Position numbers and translations under genes: made by a program. Under the pieces are notes generated by a model. The model ran no database searches and was not told the DNA's origin. It saw only the letters and a program-made list of their open reading frames with translations. From assembly GCF_000010805.1 (NCBI RefSeq), contig NC_012522.1, positions 5,890,001 to 5,954,000 of the forward strand: a stretch of 64,000 bases of DNA, given 5' to 3'. Positions 9,860-18,400 of this stretch are shown here, in pieces. The stretch comes from Rhodococcus opacus B4 (GTDB lineage Bacteria > Actinomycetota > Actinomycetes > Mycobacteriales > Mycobacteriaceae). How positions within the stretch are numbered: the first letter of the stretch is position 1; each line of letters starts with the position of its first letter.

Positions 9860-10185
9860 CCGGCTGGGAGCCACTCGAGGGCACGTTCTCGATGTCCGAT
9901 CCCGACGATGAGCATGTCGTTGCGACCGCCGTCGTCGGCGGGGCAGGGGTGATCGTCACGCTGAATCTGAAAGGCTTTCCTCGAGAACGAGTTCCCGGGA
10001 ACATCCAGGTGATCTCGCCGGCGGAGTTTGCGGCCGACACAGTGTCGGCGTCGGCGGCAGCCGCTGCGCGGGCGGTGTAGATGCTCGCGACCCGCCTGGC
10101 GCGGCCGTCGATGACCGTGGCGGAGGTCCTCGATCAGTTGGTGGTGCGCTACGGCATGAACGATGCCCTTGCACTGCTGCGTGAT
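9623..10185 (+). pseudogene. PIN-domain (VapC-like) toxin broken by a frameshift and a stop codon
   Basis: PIN homology starts at the GTG 9623 (AVLDTC with the first catalytic Asp). It breaks around 9805-9829, then resumes in another frame at MREHFVDALVTGWEP and continues through SDPDDEHVVATAVVGGAG (the distal acidic residues) to FAADTVSASAAAAARAV. A TAG at 10078-10080 interrupts it. The following codons ATRLARPSMTVAEVL...GMNDALALLRD (10087-10185) look like the family's normal C-terminus in the same frame after the TAG. Intact members are Mg-dependent RNases held by the upstream antitoxin. Two independent lesions argue for inactivation rather than programmed recoding. Confidence 0.7.
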
Positions 10186-10476
10186 CGAGGGGGATCGCCT
10201 GCGCGGCCAGACATGAGCGAAGTTGTTCGTATTGTGTCGTGGCGCTTCCTGCTTCGTACCCCACGACGTCGAGTTGGATGGAAGGGGGAGGAGCTATTCA
10301 CCCATGTCATAGGTTGTCGATCCGGGCGGAGGTCCCGCGACGCGACCGCAATGAACCGATCGGGGGCACCCGCTCACCCGTCAGGAACCGGGAGTTCAAT
10401 CCAGTCGACCTCATGGCGATGGGAGGGTGCGCGTACATTCCGCGTTTTGTGGCCTGGTGTGACCTGGGCGCGGGTG

Positions 10477-11682
10477 CGTCACCGCAAACCGCTCGTCGAC
10501 ACGGACCCCGACTCGCCTCCGCCCCCCGATCATCCGCTCGCCCCACCGGATCCGACACATCCGCATGCCCGCCGGCAAGGCCATCACCTGCCCGACGCCT
10601 CGGTCGGCGCCGATGGCCGCTACATCTACACGATCGACATAGACGCCCGAATGGGCTGGCGCAGCAGCGAGTTCGAGGAGACGATCTTCTTCTGCGGCTA
10701 TGACCTGCACGTGATCACCGATGTACTGTCCGGCCCCGGCCCCGGCCGCGGCCCGGTGGTGCTCGTCGACCGGTCGATGAACCTCTCACCAGCCGGGTCG
10801 CACAAGGGAAACTGCGGCCTGCCCGCTGTTGAGGCACTCGGTGACCGCATCGGAAAGCCGCGCCAACTCATCGCCGACCGCGCCTACAACTACGTCACCA
10901 ACGACACGTTCGCGATCCCGGTCTGGCGGCTGGGCTACATCACCATCTACGACCTGCACCCGGTCCAGCGCGGGACGCACCCGGGCCCCGGGGGCAGCGA
11001 CACTATCTGGATCGACGGCGTTCTCTACCCGACCAGCCTTCCCGAGGGGTTGCACGACATCGAGCCGATCGAGGCGAAGATGGACGTCGGCGTGCGTGCG
11101 CGGCTCGAGCGGCAGCACCAGGCGCGGCAGGCCTACGCCTTCGTTCTACACGGCGCCCGGCGTCCGGACGGGTCGCGGCGGTACCGCGGTCCGGCTGTCC
11201 CACCGGCGCGGGTGCGCTGCCCGAACAACCCGATCTCGATGCGCGAACCGCAGAGCGTGCCGACGACGTCCCGCACACCGGGCACGGCATGCGGGTGCGG
11301 GCGCACGGTCACCCTGACCGACTCGGATTACCCGGACATGCGGATGCCGTTCCAGCACGGCACCCTCGCGTGGGAGGCGTCGTATCACCGCAGGGTGGGC
11401 ATCGAGAGTGTCTTCGCGGACCTGAAGCGGAACCGGATGACCTGGCATCGTGGGTTCTTCCGCGGGTTCGGGATCCGCCGCTACACCCTGCTCGCCGGGT
11501 TCACCCTCGCGGCGTTGAACCTGCTGATCCTGCACGACGCGGCCACCCGCCGCGGAACGCTGGATTGTTGGGGTCGGTTCCTCGGAGAACCGGAGCCGGA
11601 GCACCGGCCGCGCAGACACCGGAGTCGATTCACCTCCGCCCGCCACGCCGCGACCCCAGCAGTCACCGGTCCCGGCAGATGA
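10477..11682 (+). pseudogene. DDE transposase-like remnant lacking its N-terminus
   Basis: The frame is open from 10081, but its first part is the PIN tail and about 290 bp of unassignable sequence. From about 10477 it reads as a transposase: DGRYIYTIDIDARMGWRSS, FFCGYDLHVITDV, LIADRAYNYVTNDTF, a Cys-containing segment (CGCGRTVTLTDSD), and YHRRVGIESVFADLKRNRMTW. The D, D and E positions expected of a DDE enzyme can be picked out (DIDAR, ADRAY, ESVF). No terminal inverted repeats are visible, and the usual N-terminal DNA-binding region is absent. It is probably an immobile fragment that inserted into or recombined with the toxin gene. Confidence 0.6.
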
Positions 11683-11924
11683 CTACCCCGCCCCGGCAGC
11701 GGAATCTTCGGATTCCGCAGCACGACTGCGGCCAACCCACGAAGTCGAGCCGCTGGTAACCCACGAATCCGCAGCAAACACCACCATCAAGGCCTGAAGC
11801 GGGCGGATCGCGGCCCGTCGAAAAGAGAATCCAGCCCACGAACGCCGGGAGAAGGCGCAATCCGCGCCGGAAGGAAATCGCGGGCCAATAGGTGAACCCA
11901 ACGGGCCTTGATGGGTGAACACCC

Positions 11925-11969
11925 ATGGAGCCGATGACGGGAATCGAACCCGCGTATTCAGCTTGGGAA
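11925..11969. repeat. Left attachment site (attL), displaced tRNA-Gly 3' half
   Basis: 45 bp identical to 23863-23907. It covers the tRNA 3' end (CCA complement at 11926-11928), the T arm and half the anticodon arm. Identity stops after CTTGGGAA, where the left copy continues AGTGTTT instead of GCTGATG. It cannot encode a tRNA. Confidence 0.92.
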
Positions 11970-12131
11970 AGTGTTTCGGCGTTAGAACGGGCGTTTGAGC
12001 CGCTGTTGAAGTGCAGGTGGTCGCCTCGGTTCCACGATCATTTCTGCAGGTGAGTGGCTCTTCTCCGCGGTTCGTGTGCGTTTCGGGGGCGGCTCGTTGG
12101 CAGGCCGCAACGGTGCGTGCGCGCTTCAGGT

Positions 12132-12150
12132 GGAGGTACCCAGGAGGTAC
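12132..12150. repeat. Tandem GGAGGTAC repeats near attL, candidate integrase arm sites
   Basis: GGAGGTAC occurs at 12132-12139 and 12143-12150, an 11 bp period, about 165 bp inside attL. The same pair with the same period occurs near attR. The rest of 11970-12255 shows no gene; another GTAC-rich inverted stretch follows at about 12160-12176. Confidence 0.55.
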
Positions 12151-12255
12151 AGGTGGGAGCAGTACGGCTGTACCACGTTGGTTTGGCTCGGGCGGTTGTG
12201 GCATCATTCCGCAGTCTTACCCAGCGGCAATGCCGCAATGCCCCTCGGAGTCAGA

Positions 12256-12753
12256 ATGTCAGTCCGTAGTAGACACGCCACGTTGGTTTGTGCGGTTGGT
12301 CTTGGAGTCGCACTGGTGCTCGCTGGATGCGGCAGTTCGACAAGCGACACCGCGACTACGGCGACCAGCACGCCGACTACCACGGTCGCGCAGCCACCTA
12401 TCACGATGCCGCAAGAATCCCAGCCATACATCACTGCGGTAGACGAAAGAATCGCGCCGTGTCTCACCCCGTCGAAGGCTCCCGGAGCAGAGGCGTTCGG
12501 TCTCACCTGCGGTCCGGCAATAACCTCGACAGTTGCGGCGCTCGATGAGTGGCACGCACGACTGACGACCGGAGCCCCGAGTGCTCGCGCCGAAATCCAG
12601 AAGCGAATCTCTAATCTCGAATTCTGGAGGGACTATTGCATAACGTCTCAGCCGAACACGCCCCGACGTATGGAGTGCATCAAGTTCATGGTTACCGGCG
12701 ACATAGGCATCGCGGTCATGACCGCGTTCAGTGAGGACACAAGTAGGCGGTAG
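12256..12753 (+). CDS. Secreted lipoprotein carried at the left end of the element
   Basis: 165 residues from an ATG five bases after a GGAG site. The frame extends upstream without coding character. The N-terminus has a basic start, a hydrophobic core and lipobox LAGC (about residues 21-24), then a Thr/Ser/Pro-rich linker. The mature part has four Cys (IAPCLTP, GLTCGPA, RDYCIT, RMECIK), compatible with two disulfides in an extracytoplasmic domain. No family is recognised. Surface lipoproteins carried by prophages and satellites often block superinfecting phage; that is only a suggestion here. It converges with the minus-strand gene at 12762. Confidence 0.72.
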   Translation: MSVRSRHATLVCAVGLGVALVLAGCGSSTSDTATTATSTPTTTVAQPPITMPQESQPYITAVDERIAPCLTPSKAPGAEAFGLTCGPAITSTVAALDEWHARLTTGAPSARAEIQKRISNLEFWRDYCITSQPNTPRRMECIKFMVTGDIGIAVMTAFSEDTSRR

Positions 12754-12761
12754 GTTCTCGT

Positions 12762-13190
12762 TCAGCGCACTTTAGCGCCCGCGCTGGAGCGGCGACCCGC
12801 TGTGGAGGACTTCGATCTGATTCTGGAGCCGGCGGACGCAGCTGGATTCCGACGCGCGGTAACGACCAACTGTCGGTTCGGCTTGTCCAGTCTGGGGGTG
12901 ACGTCCAAGCGGCGGTTGGGCTTGCCGTGATACCCGGCGATGGCCTTCGCCAGAATGCCCCGGCCTGCTGGGGTGCGGAACTCGGCACCGACCTTGACCC
13001 CCTTGTAGTCTCCGACCCGACCGACTGCGAGATGCTTCTCGAAGGAGCCGTGCACGTACCGGGGTCGGTGAGCCCCGACCGCGCGGGCAAACCGCCCTTG
13101 AGCGTCCCGCTTGTAGCTACGTCGCTTCATTATCGGTCGGTGGGCAGATCGGCCGGTAACGCCCGCCCTGGCTGGGTGGAGCGTCGTCAA
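12762..13190 (-). CDS. Small strongly basic phage-type protein downstream of the capsid gene
   Basis: 142 residues from a TTG, or 122 from the ATG at 13130 (MKRRSYKRDAQGRFARAVG); neither has a clear ribosome site, and the second gives the more phage-like N-terminus. The KRDAQGRFA motif is common at the start of small actinophage proteins. The remainder is rich in Arg, Lys and Gly, with no membrane span and a disordered tail. It lies 97 bp downstream of the capsid gene on the same strand, so a virion or DNA-packaging role is possible. No function can be assigned from the sequence. Confidence 0.55.
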   Translation of the reverse strand: MTTLHPARAGVTGRSAHRPIMKRRSYKRDAQGRFARAVGAHRPRYVHGSFEKHLAVGRVGDYKGVKVGAEFRTPAGRGILAKAIAGYHGKPNRRLDVTPRLDKPNRQLVVTARRNPAASAGSRIRSKSSTAGRRSSAGAKVR

Positions 13191-13286
13191 GGTCGGGCGG
13201 TGTGAGCCCCGGCCCCCACGAGAACTCCGATCTCCCCGCAGGCTCGAAGGGGCTGGTGACTCGCGGACTTTCGTTCGGCATCGCTG

Positions 13287-14435
13287 TCACCACCTCAGGG
13301 TCGGGGCGGTGTAGGTGGAGCCGGTCGTCACCTGGAGCACGGCTGCCGCGCCACGATGGCGTACGCCGGTCCCAAATCCCCTGGCGAAGAAGCTGTCCTG
13401 GAGCGGGTAGCGCTGATCCCGACCAGGAATCACTCGCAGGCCCTGATAGGCCGGGTTCGTGTGCTGGCGGAACGCAACCGGGTTGATGGCGCTGTTCGGT
13501 CCGCCGGTGGCGACCACGGCCACGTACCCAACGGGGACAAACTCGCTCTCAATCAGCCATGCCGGGCCGTAGGAACCGGCGACAGGGAGGCTTCCGAACT
13601 CCCCGGGTGCAATCTGGCCCACGATGGTGTCTTCGCTGAGGTAAGCCGGAGCTGAGCTCGAAAGCACGAAGTCATATTTTGCGACCGGTCCGCCGGTACG
13701 AGACTCCACGCCCTTGCGCCACGTTTGGATCATTTCGCCTTCGACGGGGTTCGCGAGGATGAGGAGCTGGCTTCCAGCGCTCCGTCCGTACCCCTTGGAG
13801 GTGACCTGGCGAATCAGATCCTCGATGTCGCCGGAGTCGACGACGGCGGCGTTGGACGCAAGATAGTGGCTGGTCTCTGGCGCGAACTCCTTGCCCAGGT
13901 ACGGCGGCGGCGTGATGCCGTCCGTCCCCGTCCACAGCCCGAACACACGGTGGTTCTCGGGGCTCAAGCGCTCCTCTGGGTTGAACAGCCGGTCCAGGAT
14001 GGTCGTGGTGGTGTTCTTGTTGTCGGCCTCCAGTGCACGGGTGATGACGCTGCGTACCTGCTCGGCGCTGGCGTCGCGGAGAAACTGCCAGGTCATGCGG
14101 CTCGCCAGGTCGAAGTCCTTGAAGTCGTAACCCATTAGCAGCGCCTCGGGGGCCTCGCGGATGGCGTGCGGCTCGCCGAACTCGGAAGCTTGCTCGAAGC
14201 TGTCCGAGCTGACTGACTGTGGCACCGCGTCGGCAATCGCGGTCGTCGAGTAGCTGAGGAGCGCCGTCAACCGGGAGCGCTCGTTGTTGAAGATTTGGAG
14301 AATCTGCGCTACCTCGCCCCAGATGGTGTTTAGGTCGACGCCGTCGGCGGTCTGATTGACAAGCACATCTCCGGCGGTGCTGTAACCAGAATCGGAACCG
14401 CACAGTGGAACGAGATAGGGATCAAGGGTAGTCAT
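13287..14435 (-). CDS. Phage major capsid protein
   Basis: 382 residues from an ATG with GGAG five bases upstream. An upstream open extension to 14810 lacks coding character. The protein resembles actinophage HK97-type major capsid proteins: ERSRLTALLSYSTT, GYDFKDFDLASRMTWQFLRDA, an ADNKNTTTTILDRLF stretch, SKGYGRSAGSQLLILANPV, and a C-terminal ATGGPNSAINPVAFRQHTNP with YQGLRVIPGRDQRYPLQDSF. It would form the capsid shell. No protease, scaffold or portal gene accompanies it, so the element would need a helper phage for those parts, or uses this protein to build its own small heads. It is divergent from the replication operon. Confidence 0.8.
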   Translation of the reverse strand: MTTLDPYLVPLCGSDSGYSTAGDVLVNQTADGVDLNTIWGEVAQILQIFNNERSRLTALLSYSTTAIADAVPQSVSSDSFEQASEFGEPHAIREAPEALLMGYDFKDFDLASRMTWQFLRDASAEQVRSVITRALEADNKNTTTTILDRLFNPEERLSPENHRVFGLWTGTDGITPPPYLGKEFAPETSHYLASNAAVVDSGDIEDLIRQVTSKGYGRSAGSQLLILANPVEGEMIQTWRKGVESRTGGPVAKYDFVLSSSAPAYLSEDTIVGQIAPGEFGSLPVAGSYGPAWLIESEFVPVGYVAVVATGGPNSAINPVAFRQHTNPAYQGLRVIPGRDQRYPLQDSFFARGFGTGVRHRGAAAVLQVTTGSTYTAPTLRW

Positions 14436-14499
14436 CGGGACTCCGTTGAGTGGATTTCGCGACCTGCGCGGTGTCGGTGGCCTCTGGCCTAACGTTCGC

Positions 14500-14631
14500 G
14501 ACCGGCGCACGGTGCCGGTCAGATCAGTATATACCGTTGTGCTGCTGCCGAATCGAGGTCGTTTCGCGGCTGTCCTGAGCCGGTACTTGCGTGGTGCCCC
14601 GCGTTGTGCAAGGCTTAATATTGCAACAACG
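14500..14631. promoter_or_regulatory. Divergent control region between capsid and early genes
   Basis: The 314 bp gap 14436-14749 holds no gene. GACCGGC/GCCGGTC (14500-14520) forms a 7 bp stem, just beside a TATATA at 14529-14534. At 14602-14631 the arms CGTTGTGCAA and TTGCAACAACG form an imperfect inverted repeat around TAATAT (14616-14621), a good -10 hexamer. The arrangement fits a repressor-controlled early promoter firing toward 14750. Confidence 0.45.
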
Positions 14632-14749
14632 TGAAGGCGCAGAGCGCCGCAGTCAGGGCTCGTGGCCCACCAACGAACGACATTTGTCGTGTGGTGGACA
14701 CGGGCTTCTTGTTGTTCACCTCCCGACGCCAAAGACGGGAGAGGGAAGA

Positions 14750-15016
14750 ATGAGTCGAACCGACGACCATGAAGAGCGAACGCGACAACTGGGATACGAC
14801 CCGCTGTCAATTCCAGACATGTCCGAGACCGAAGTCTACGAGTTCCTACACAGCCTGAATCGTCACATCACCCCACGGAGTGTGCGGATGGCGATCGCGC
14901 GCAAAGAACTCCGTGGAGTGCGTAAGGGGCGAAAGTACCTCTTCAGTAAGCATGAGGCCATTCGCTGGATGCAAACCGACAGTACCGCCTACGGTGACGG
15001 CGGTGACGCAGCATGA
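14750..15016 (+). CDS. Small winged-HTH/excisionase-like DNA-binding protein
   Basis: 88 residues from an ATG directly after a GGGAGAGGGAAGA purine run; upstream in-frame codons are not credible. The core SVRMAIARKELRGVRKGRKY followed by LFSKHEAIRWMQ has the helix-turn-helix plus wing pattern of excisionase/MerR-type proteins. It is first in the rightward operon and overlaps the next gene by ATGA. Likely roles are control of the early promoter or excision with the integrase. The family match is by pattern only. Confidence 0.65.
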   Translation: MSRTDDHEERTRQLGYDPLSIPDMSETEVYEFLHSLNRHITPRSVRMAIARKELRGVRKGRKYLFSKHEAIRWMQTDSTAYGDGGDAA

Positions 15017-15681
15017 ACGAGTGGGACGAGCGATGGGTCTGGACCCCCGAAGAGATCGCGGCAATGGATGCCCGTGCCGAGCAACTGGACGCCGCTCTTC
15101 GTGACGTGCAGCGCTTCACGAGTCCGGCGCAAGTGTTGTGCCCCCAGAATGATCGGCTGCGGATAAAGCTCGCGTGGATACTGAAGGACCACCGCTCGCG
15201 GATGGCGGTGTGCCCGGTGATCGTGGACGGCGTGCTCGGGGGGTCGGACGGCACGGCGACGTGCGGCAATCCCAACGCCAAGTATCTAGCGCCGCGCGGC
15301 AGTGACTTTCTGCCGGAGTACGATCCGGACGATCCAGGGCAGCGCAATACGCCGCTGATAGTCCTGGCGTGGGAGCCGGACCATGAATGGATAGTGCGCT
15401 CGCCGTACACAATTGAGGACCTTCTGAACGGGTTCACCGTCCCTTCGTCGTACGAATGCAACTGGCACAACGGGTGTTGCCGTCCCGATCACCAGAGCAG
15501 CTGGGAGCGATCGTTGCTGGTTCTCACCAGGGGGCAGTTTCTGGTGTTGCTGTTGGTGTGCGCAGGATGTCGCGAAAATATGGACCGCGACTACGGCGGA
15601 GGGCTGCCATGGTGGCCGGTTCGTGTGGATGACGAATCGTCGTCTGGCTTCGATCCCTACCAGGGGAACTCACCTTCGTAA
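15013..15681 (+). CDS. Hypothetical Cys/Trp-rich protein of the element's early operon
   Basis: 222 residues, coupled to the preceding gene by ATGA. It has no signal peptide. It carries Cys/His clusters (ECNWHNGCCRPDHQ, VCAGCRE) that could bind zinc, and many Trp residues (WDERWVWTPEE at the start). No family is recognised. Position before the primase gene suggests an accessory or regulatory role in the element. Confidence 0.6.
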   Translation: MNEWDERWVWTPEEIAAMDARAEQLDAALRDVQRFTSPAQVLCPQNDRLRIKLAWILKDHRSRMAVCPVIVDGVLGGSDGTATCGNPNAKYLAPRGSDFLPEYDPDDPGQRNTPLIVLAWEPDHEWIVRSPYTIEDLLNGFTVPSSYECNWHNGCCRPDHQSSWERSLLVLTRGQFLVLLLVCAGCRENMDRDYGGGLPWWPVRVDDESSSGFDPYQGNSPS

Positions 15682-15705
15682 GAAGACTAGGGCTGCAACG
15701 CAATT

Positions 15706-15742
15706 CGCCCAGCCCCACTGGGTAAAATAGTTGGGCTGGGCG
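15706..15742. terminator. Perfect 10 bp stem hairpin between early genes
   Basis: CGCCCAGCCC (15706-15715) and GGGCTGGGCG (15733-15742) are exact inverse copies with a 17 nt loop. It sits in the 147 bp gap before the primase gene. A U-tract is lacking, so it may be a terminator, an attenuator or a protein-binding site. Confidence 0.45.
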
Positions 15743-15828
15743 CATTACCCCAAGGAAGGTACCGAGCTCTCACTCGGGTTCGTAGCCGCCAGCGGGAGGA
15801 CGAAGAACCGCCGAAGAGGGGCCTGAAC

Positions 15829-18099
15829 ATGAACAAGCCTACCAGCACAAACATACCGTCTGCAACGGCAAAAGCGCAGGAGCGAAGGCGAATTGCGCAG
15901 CAGTGGAGTGCGTTGGGTGCCTCGCCGATTCCTATCCGCGCCGACGGCAGTAAGAGGCCGGCGATCAAATGGAAGTCGTGTCAGAAGGTGTCCGCACTCT
16001 CCGTGCAGATCGACAAATGGTTCTCGCGCCCGAGGGGTTTGGGGATCGTTACCGGCGTCGGTGGGCTCGAGCTGCTGGAGTTCGAAACGTCCGTGGTCTG
16101 GTGGCAATGGTGCCTGAAGATGCGGGAGCACGGACACGCTGACGAGCTCGCAGCACTGTGCGGTGGGTATCTGGCACGAAGTCCCAGCGGGGGCTACCAC
16201 CTGATCTACACGACGGACAAGCCCGAACCAAACCAGAAGCTGGCGCAGGCAGCTGAGCCGTACGTGCACTATCTGGACTCAAATCGGAACCCGGTCGAGA
16301 CGCAGGTGCTGATAGAGACCCGCGGCGTAGGTGGGTACGTAATCGTCGCGGGTAGTGACGAGCGCACGCACCCCAGTGGTCGTTCGTATCGCCGCGAGTC
16401 CTGGGATGCCGAGTTGCTGGAACTGATGGCCTGCATGGAGCGATGGAAGCCGAGACGCGAAGGCGATCCAGAGCCCGAACCGGTCGAGCTTCTCCCGGAC
16501 CAGGAGCCAGCTCCTGAACACCTATTCCATGTCTCCGCAGACCTGCGGGAGGACATGTTTGCGGCAGCACGGCAGCTTGACCAGCCCGCCGCAGTGCGCA
16601 CGGCCACGGGTACGGGGCAGCCTGCCCAACGAGCCGTGGAGGGGCAGGGAGCGCCCGGTGTGCGCCCCGGTGTGGCGTTTGCGGGGGTTACCGCCTGGGC
16701 CGAAATTCTTGAACCGCACGGCTGGAGGAAGGACCCCACCGCCGATACGGAGGACTCCACCAAGTGGACGCGCCCCGGTAAGGACTCCGGCACCAGCGCC
16801 ACCACTGACTATCAGGGAACCGGCCTGTTCTACGTGTTCACTACCTCGACCGACTTCGAGGCGGAACAGTCCTACACGAAGTTCGCTGTCTATGCCCTGC
16901 TGAATCATGACGGCGACTTTGAGGGCGCAGCGAAAGATCTGGTGTCGAAAGGGTTTGGCGACCCGCGGGAGCTCGCTACCGACGAAGGTGCGTTGGAAGA
17001 GCGGGTAGAGCAGGAAATCGGGAGGATCCGGGTTCGCGACCGCGCACGAGAGCGATACGCCGACGAGAAGGCCCGTGACCGCCTGAACGTTCATCCCGAG
17101 CGAGTGCTGGACGGACTGTCGTTCCTTACGGAAGACGCCGACACTGTGCCGCTCTGGGGTGAAGCGGAAAAGGTTCTGTGGGCGCAAGGAGAGGGGCTGA
17201 TGATTTGCGGCCCGCAGGGCGTCGGAAAGTCGACCATTGTGCAGCAGTTGGTGCTCGCGCGAATGGGCCTGCGTGACCCCGAACTGTTCGGGTTTCCCGT
17301 CGCTCTGGATGACCGGCCGATCTTGTACCTGGCGATGGACCGCCCGCCCCAGATCCGTCGGTCTCTAAATCGAATGGTGGACAGCACCGACGAGGCTGTC
17401 GCTGCTGCGCTCAAGCGGCAGTTGGTCGTATGGTCGGGTCCACCGCCATTTGACGTAGGTGAGGCCCCGAGGGTGTTCGCCGATTGGGTTGCTCTCCATG
17501 GCCGCGAGCCAGGGCTCGTTGTGGTGGACTCGTTGAAGGATCTCGCAGGCGGCCTCTCCACTGACGAAACCGGAGGTGCGATCAACTCGGCCATGCAGTT
17601 GATCCTCGCCAACGGCACCGAGTTCATCGACCTGCACCATCAGCGGAAAGCCAACGCCGAAAACAAGAAGCCCGACAAACTCGCCGATGTGTACGGCTCT
17701 GGTTGGCTCACGGCGGGTCTGGGTTCGGTGCTGTTGGCGTGGGGTGAGCCCGGAGCCCGCACTGTGGAGCTGAGCCACCTGAAGCAACCGCAGGAGAAGG
17801 TTGGCCCACTGATGGTCAACCACACGCACGGCACCGGGGCGTCGTACGCTGCTGATCCGCTCGAGAAGCTCACAGAACTGGCGATTAGTGCTGGACCAGC
17901 GGGAATAACGGAAGCCGAGGCTGTGCGTGCTCTGTTCGACGTAGGGAGCGACGACGACGAGTACACCGCACGTAGGTCGAATGCACGGAGGAAATTGAAA
18001 CGCCTCACGGAGGACGGTGTGCTCAAATACCGGGCCGGGTCCAGGGGAGGTAAGGGAGGGGGCGGAAATGCTGCTAGATACACGCATCACCTGGCGTGA
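15829..18099 (+). CDS. Primase-polymerase/replicative ATPase (Rep) of the element
   Basis: 756 residues from an ATG preceded by AGAGGGG. Residues about 20-200 form a bifunctional primase/polymerase domain (PIPIRADGSKRPAIKWK, GLGIVTGVGGLELLEFET, GGYHLIY). About 400-690 is a RecA-like helicase ATPase with Walker A GPQGVGKST (about 461-469), Walker B LVVVDSLKD, and a LHHQRK segment. The C-terminus has a winged-helix part (EAEAVRALFDVG). It should prime and unwind DNA at the element's origin. The acidic pair normally seen as DxD in the primase site reads E-F-E here. An iteron cluster follows immediately, as for plasmid and satellite Rep genes. Confidence 0.8.
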   Translation: MNKPTSTNIPSATAKAQERRRIAQQWSALGASPIPIRADGSKRPAIKWKSCQKVSALSVQIDKWFSRPRGLGIVTGVGGLELLEFETSVVWWQWCLKMREHGHADELAALCGGYLARSPSGGYHLIYTTDKPEPNQKLAQAAEPYVHYLDSNRNPVETQVLIETRGVGGYVIVAGSDERTHPSGRSYRRESWDAELLELMACMERWKPRREGDPEPEPVELLPDQEPAPEHLFHVSADLREDMFAAARQLDQPAAVRTATGTGQPAQRAVEGQGAPGVRPGVAFAGVTAWAEILEPHGWRKDPTADTEDSTKWTRPGKDSGTSATTDYQGTGLFYVFTTSTDFEAEQSYTKFAVYALLNHDGDFEGAAKDLVSKGFGDPRELATDEGALEERVEQEIGRIRVRDRARERYADEKARDRLNVHPERVLDGLSFLTEDADTVPLWGEAEKVLWAQGEGLMICGPQGVGKSTIVQQLVLARMGLRDPELFGFPVALDDRPILYLAMDRPPQIRRSLNRMVDSTDEAVAAALKRQLVVWSGPPPFDVGEAPRVFADWVALHGREPGLVVVDSLKDLAGGLSTDETGGAINSAMQLILANGTEFIDLHHQRKANAENKKPDKLADVYGSGWLTAGLGSVLLAWGEPGARTVELSHLKQPQEKVGPLMVNHTHGTGASYAADPLEKLTELAISAGPAGITEAEAVRALFDVGSDDDEYTARRSNARRKLKRLTEDGVLKYRAGSRGGKGGGGNAARYTHHLA

Positions 18100-18100
18100 C

Positions 18101-18323
18101 CGGCAAACGCTGCGGGTTGCCAATTATGTTGCGGCAGTGCGTTTTACGTTTGGCAAACGCTGCAGTGGCGATTACCGCACGATTGCCGAAACGGTGGGAA
18201 GGGTGGGGAGGTTAACGTGAAACCCCAGGTAGAGGGCGTTTACCGGTTCGGTAATCGGGGGCGGTAATCGGGCACCGCTCGGAGGCGTTTACCGAACCGC
18301 CCTTCCCTATAGGGCGGTAAACG
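18101..18323. repeat. Iteron cluster, candidate replication origin
   Basis: The 9-mer CGGTAAWCG occurs six times in both orientations: 18169-18177, 18237-18245, 18249-18257, 18262-18270, 18286-18294 and 18315-18323. Close variants CGGCAAACG and TGGCAAACG lie at 18101 and 18151 inside the 12 bp repeat GGCAAACGCTGC (18102-18113, 18152-18163). The cluster fills the 301 bp gene-free gap after the Rep gene and includes a short AT-richer stretch near 18120-18150. No other gene is seen there. Confidence 0.78.
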
Positions 18324-18400
18324 TCCGACCGCGCTGGTGTCCGAGACCCACTCTTGTCGAGTGTCTGGTGTGCAAGAAGGTGGCGAGGGAGAGGATTTAC

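Noticed and set aside
11925..11969. A second tRNA-Gly gene at the left end of the element
   Set aside because: Only the 3' half is present; sequence diverges in the anticodon arm and no 5' acceptor strand follows.
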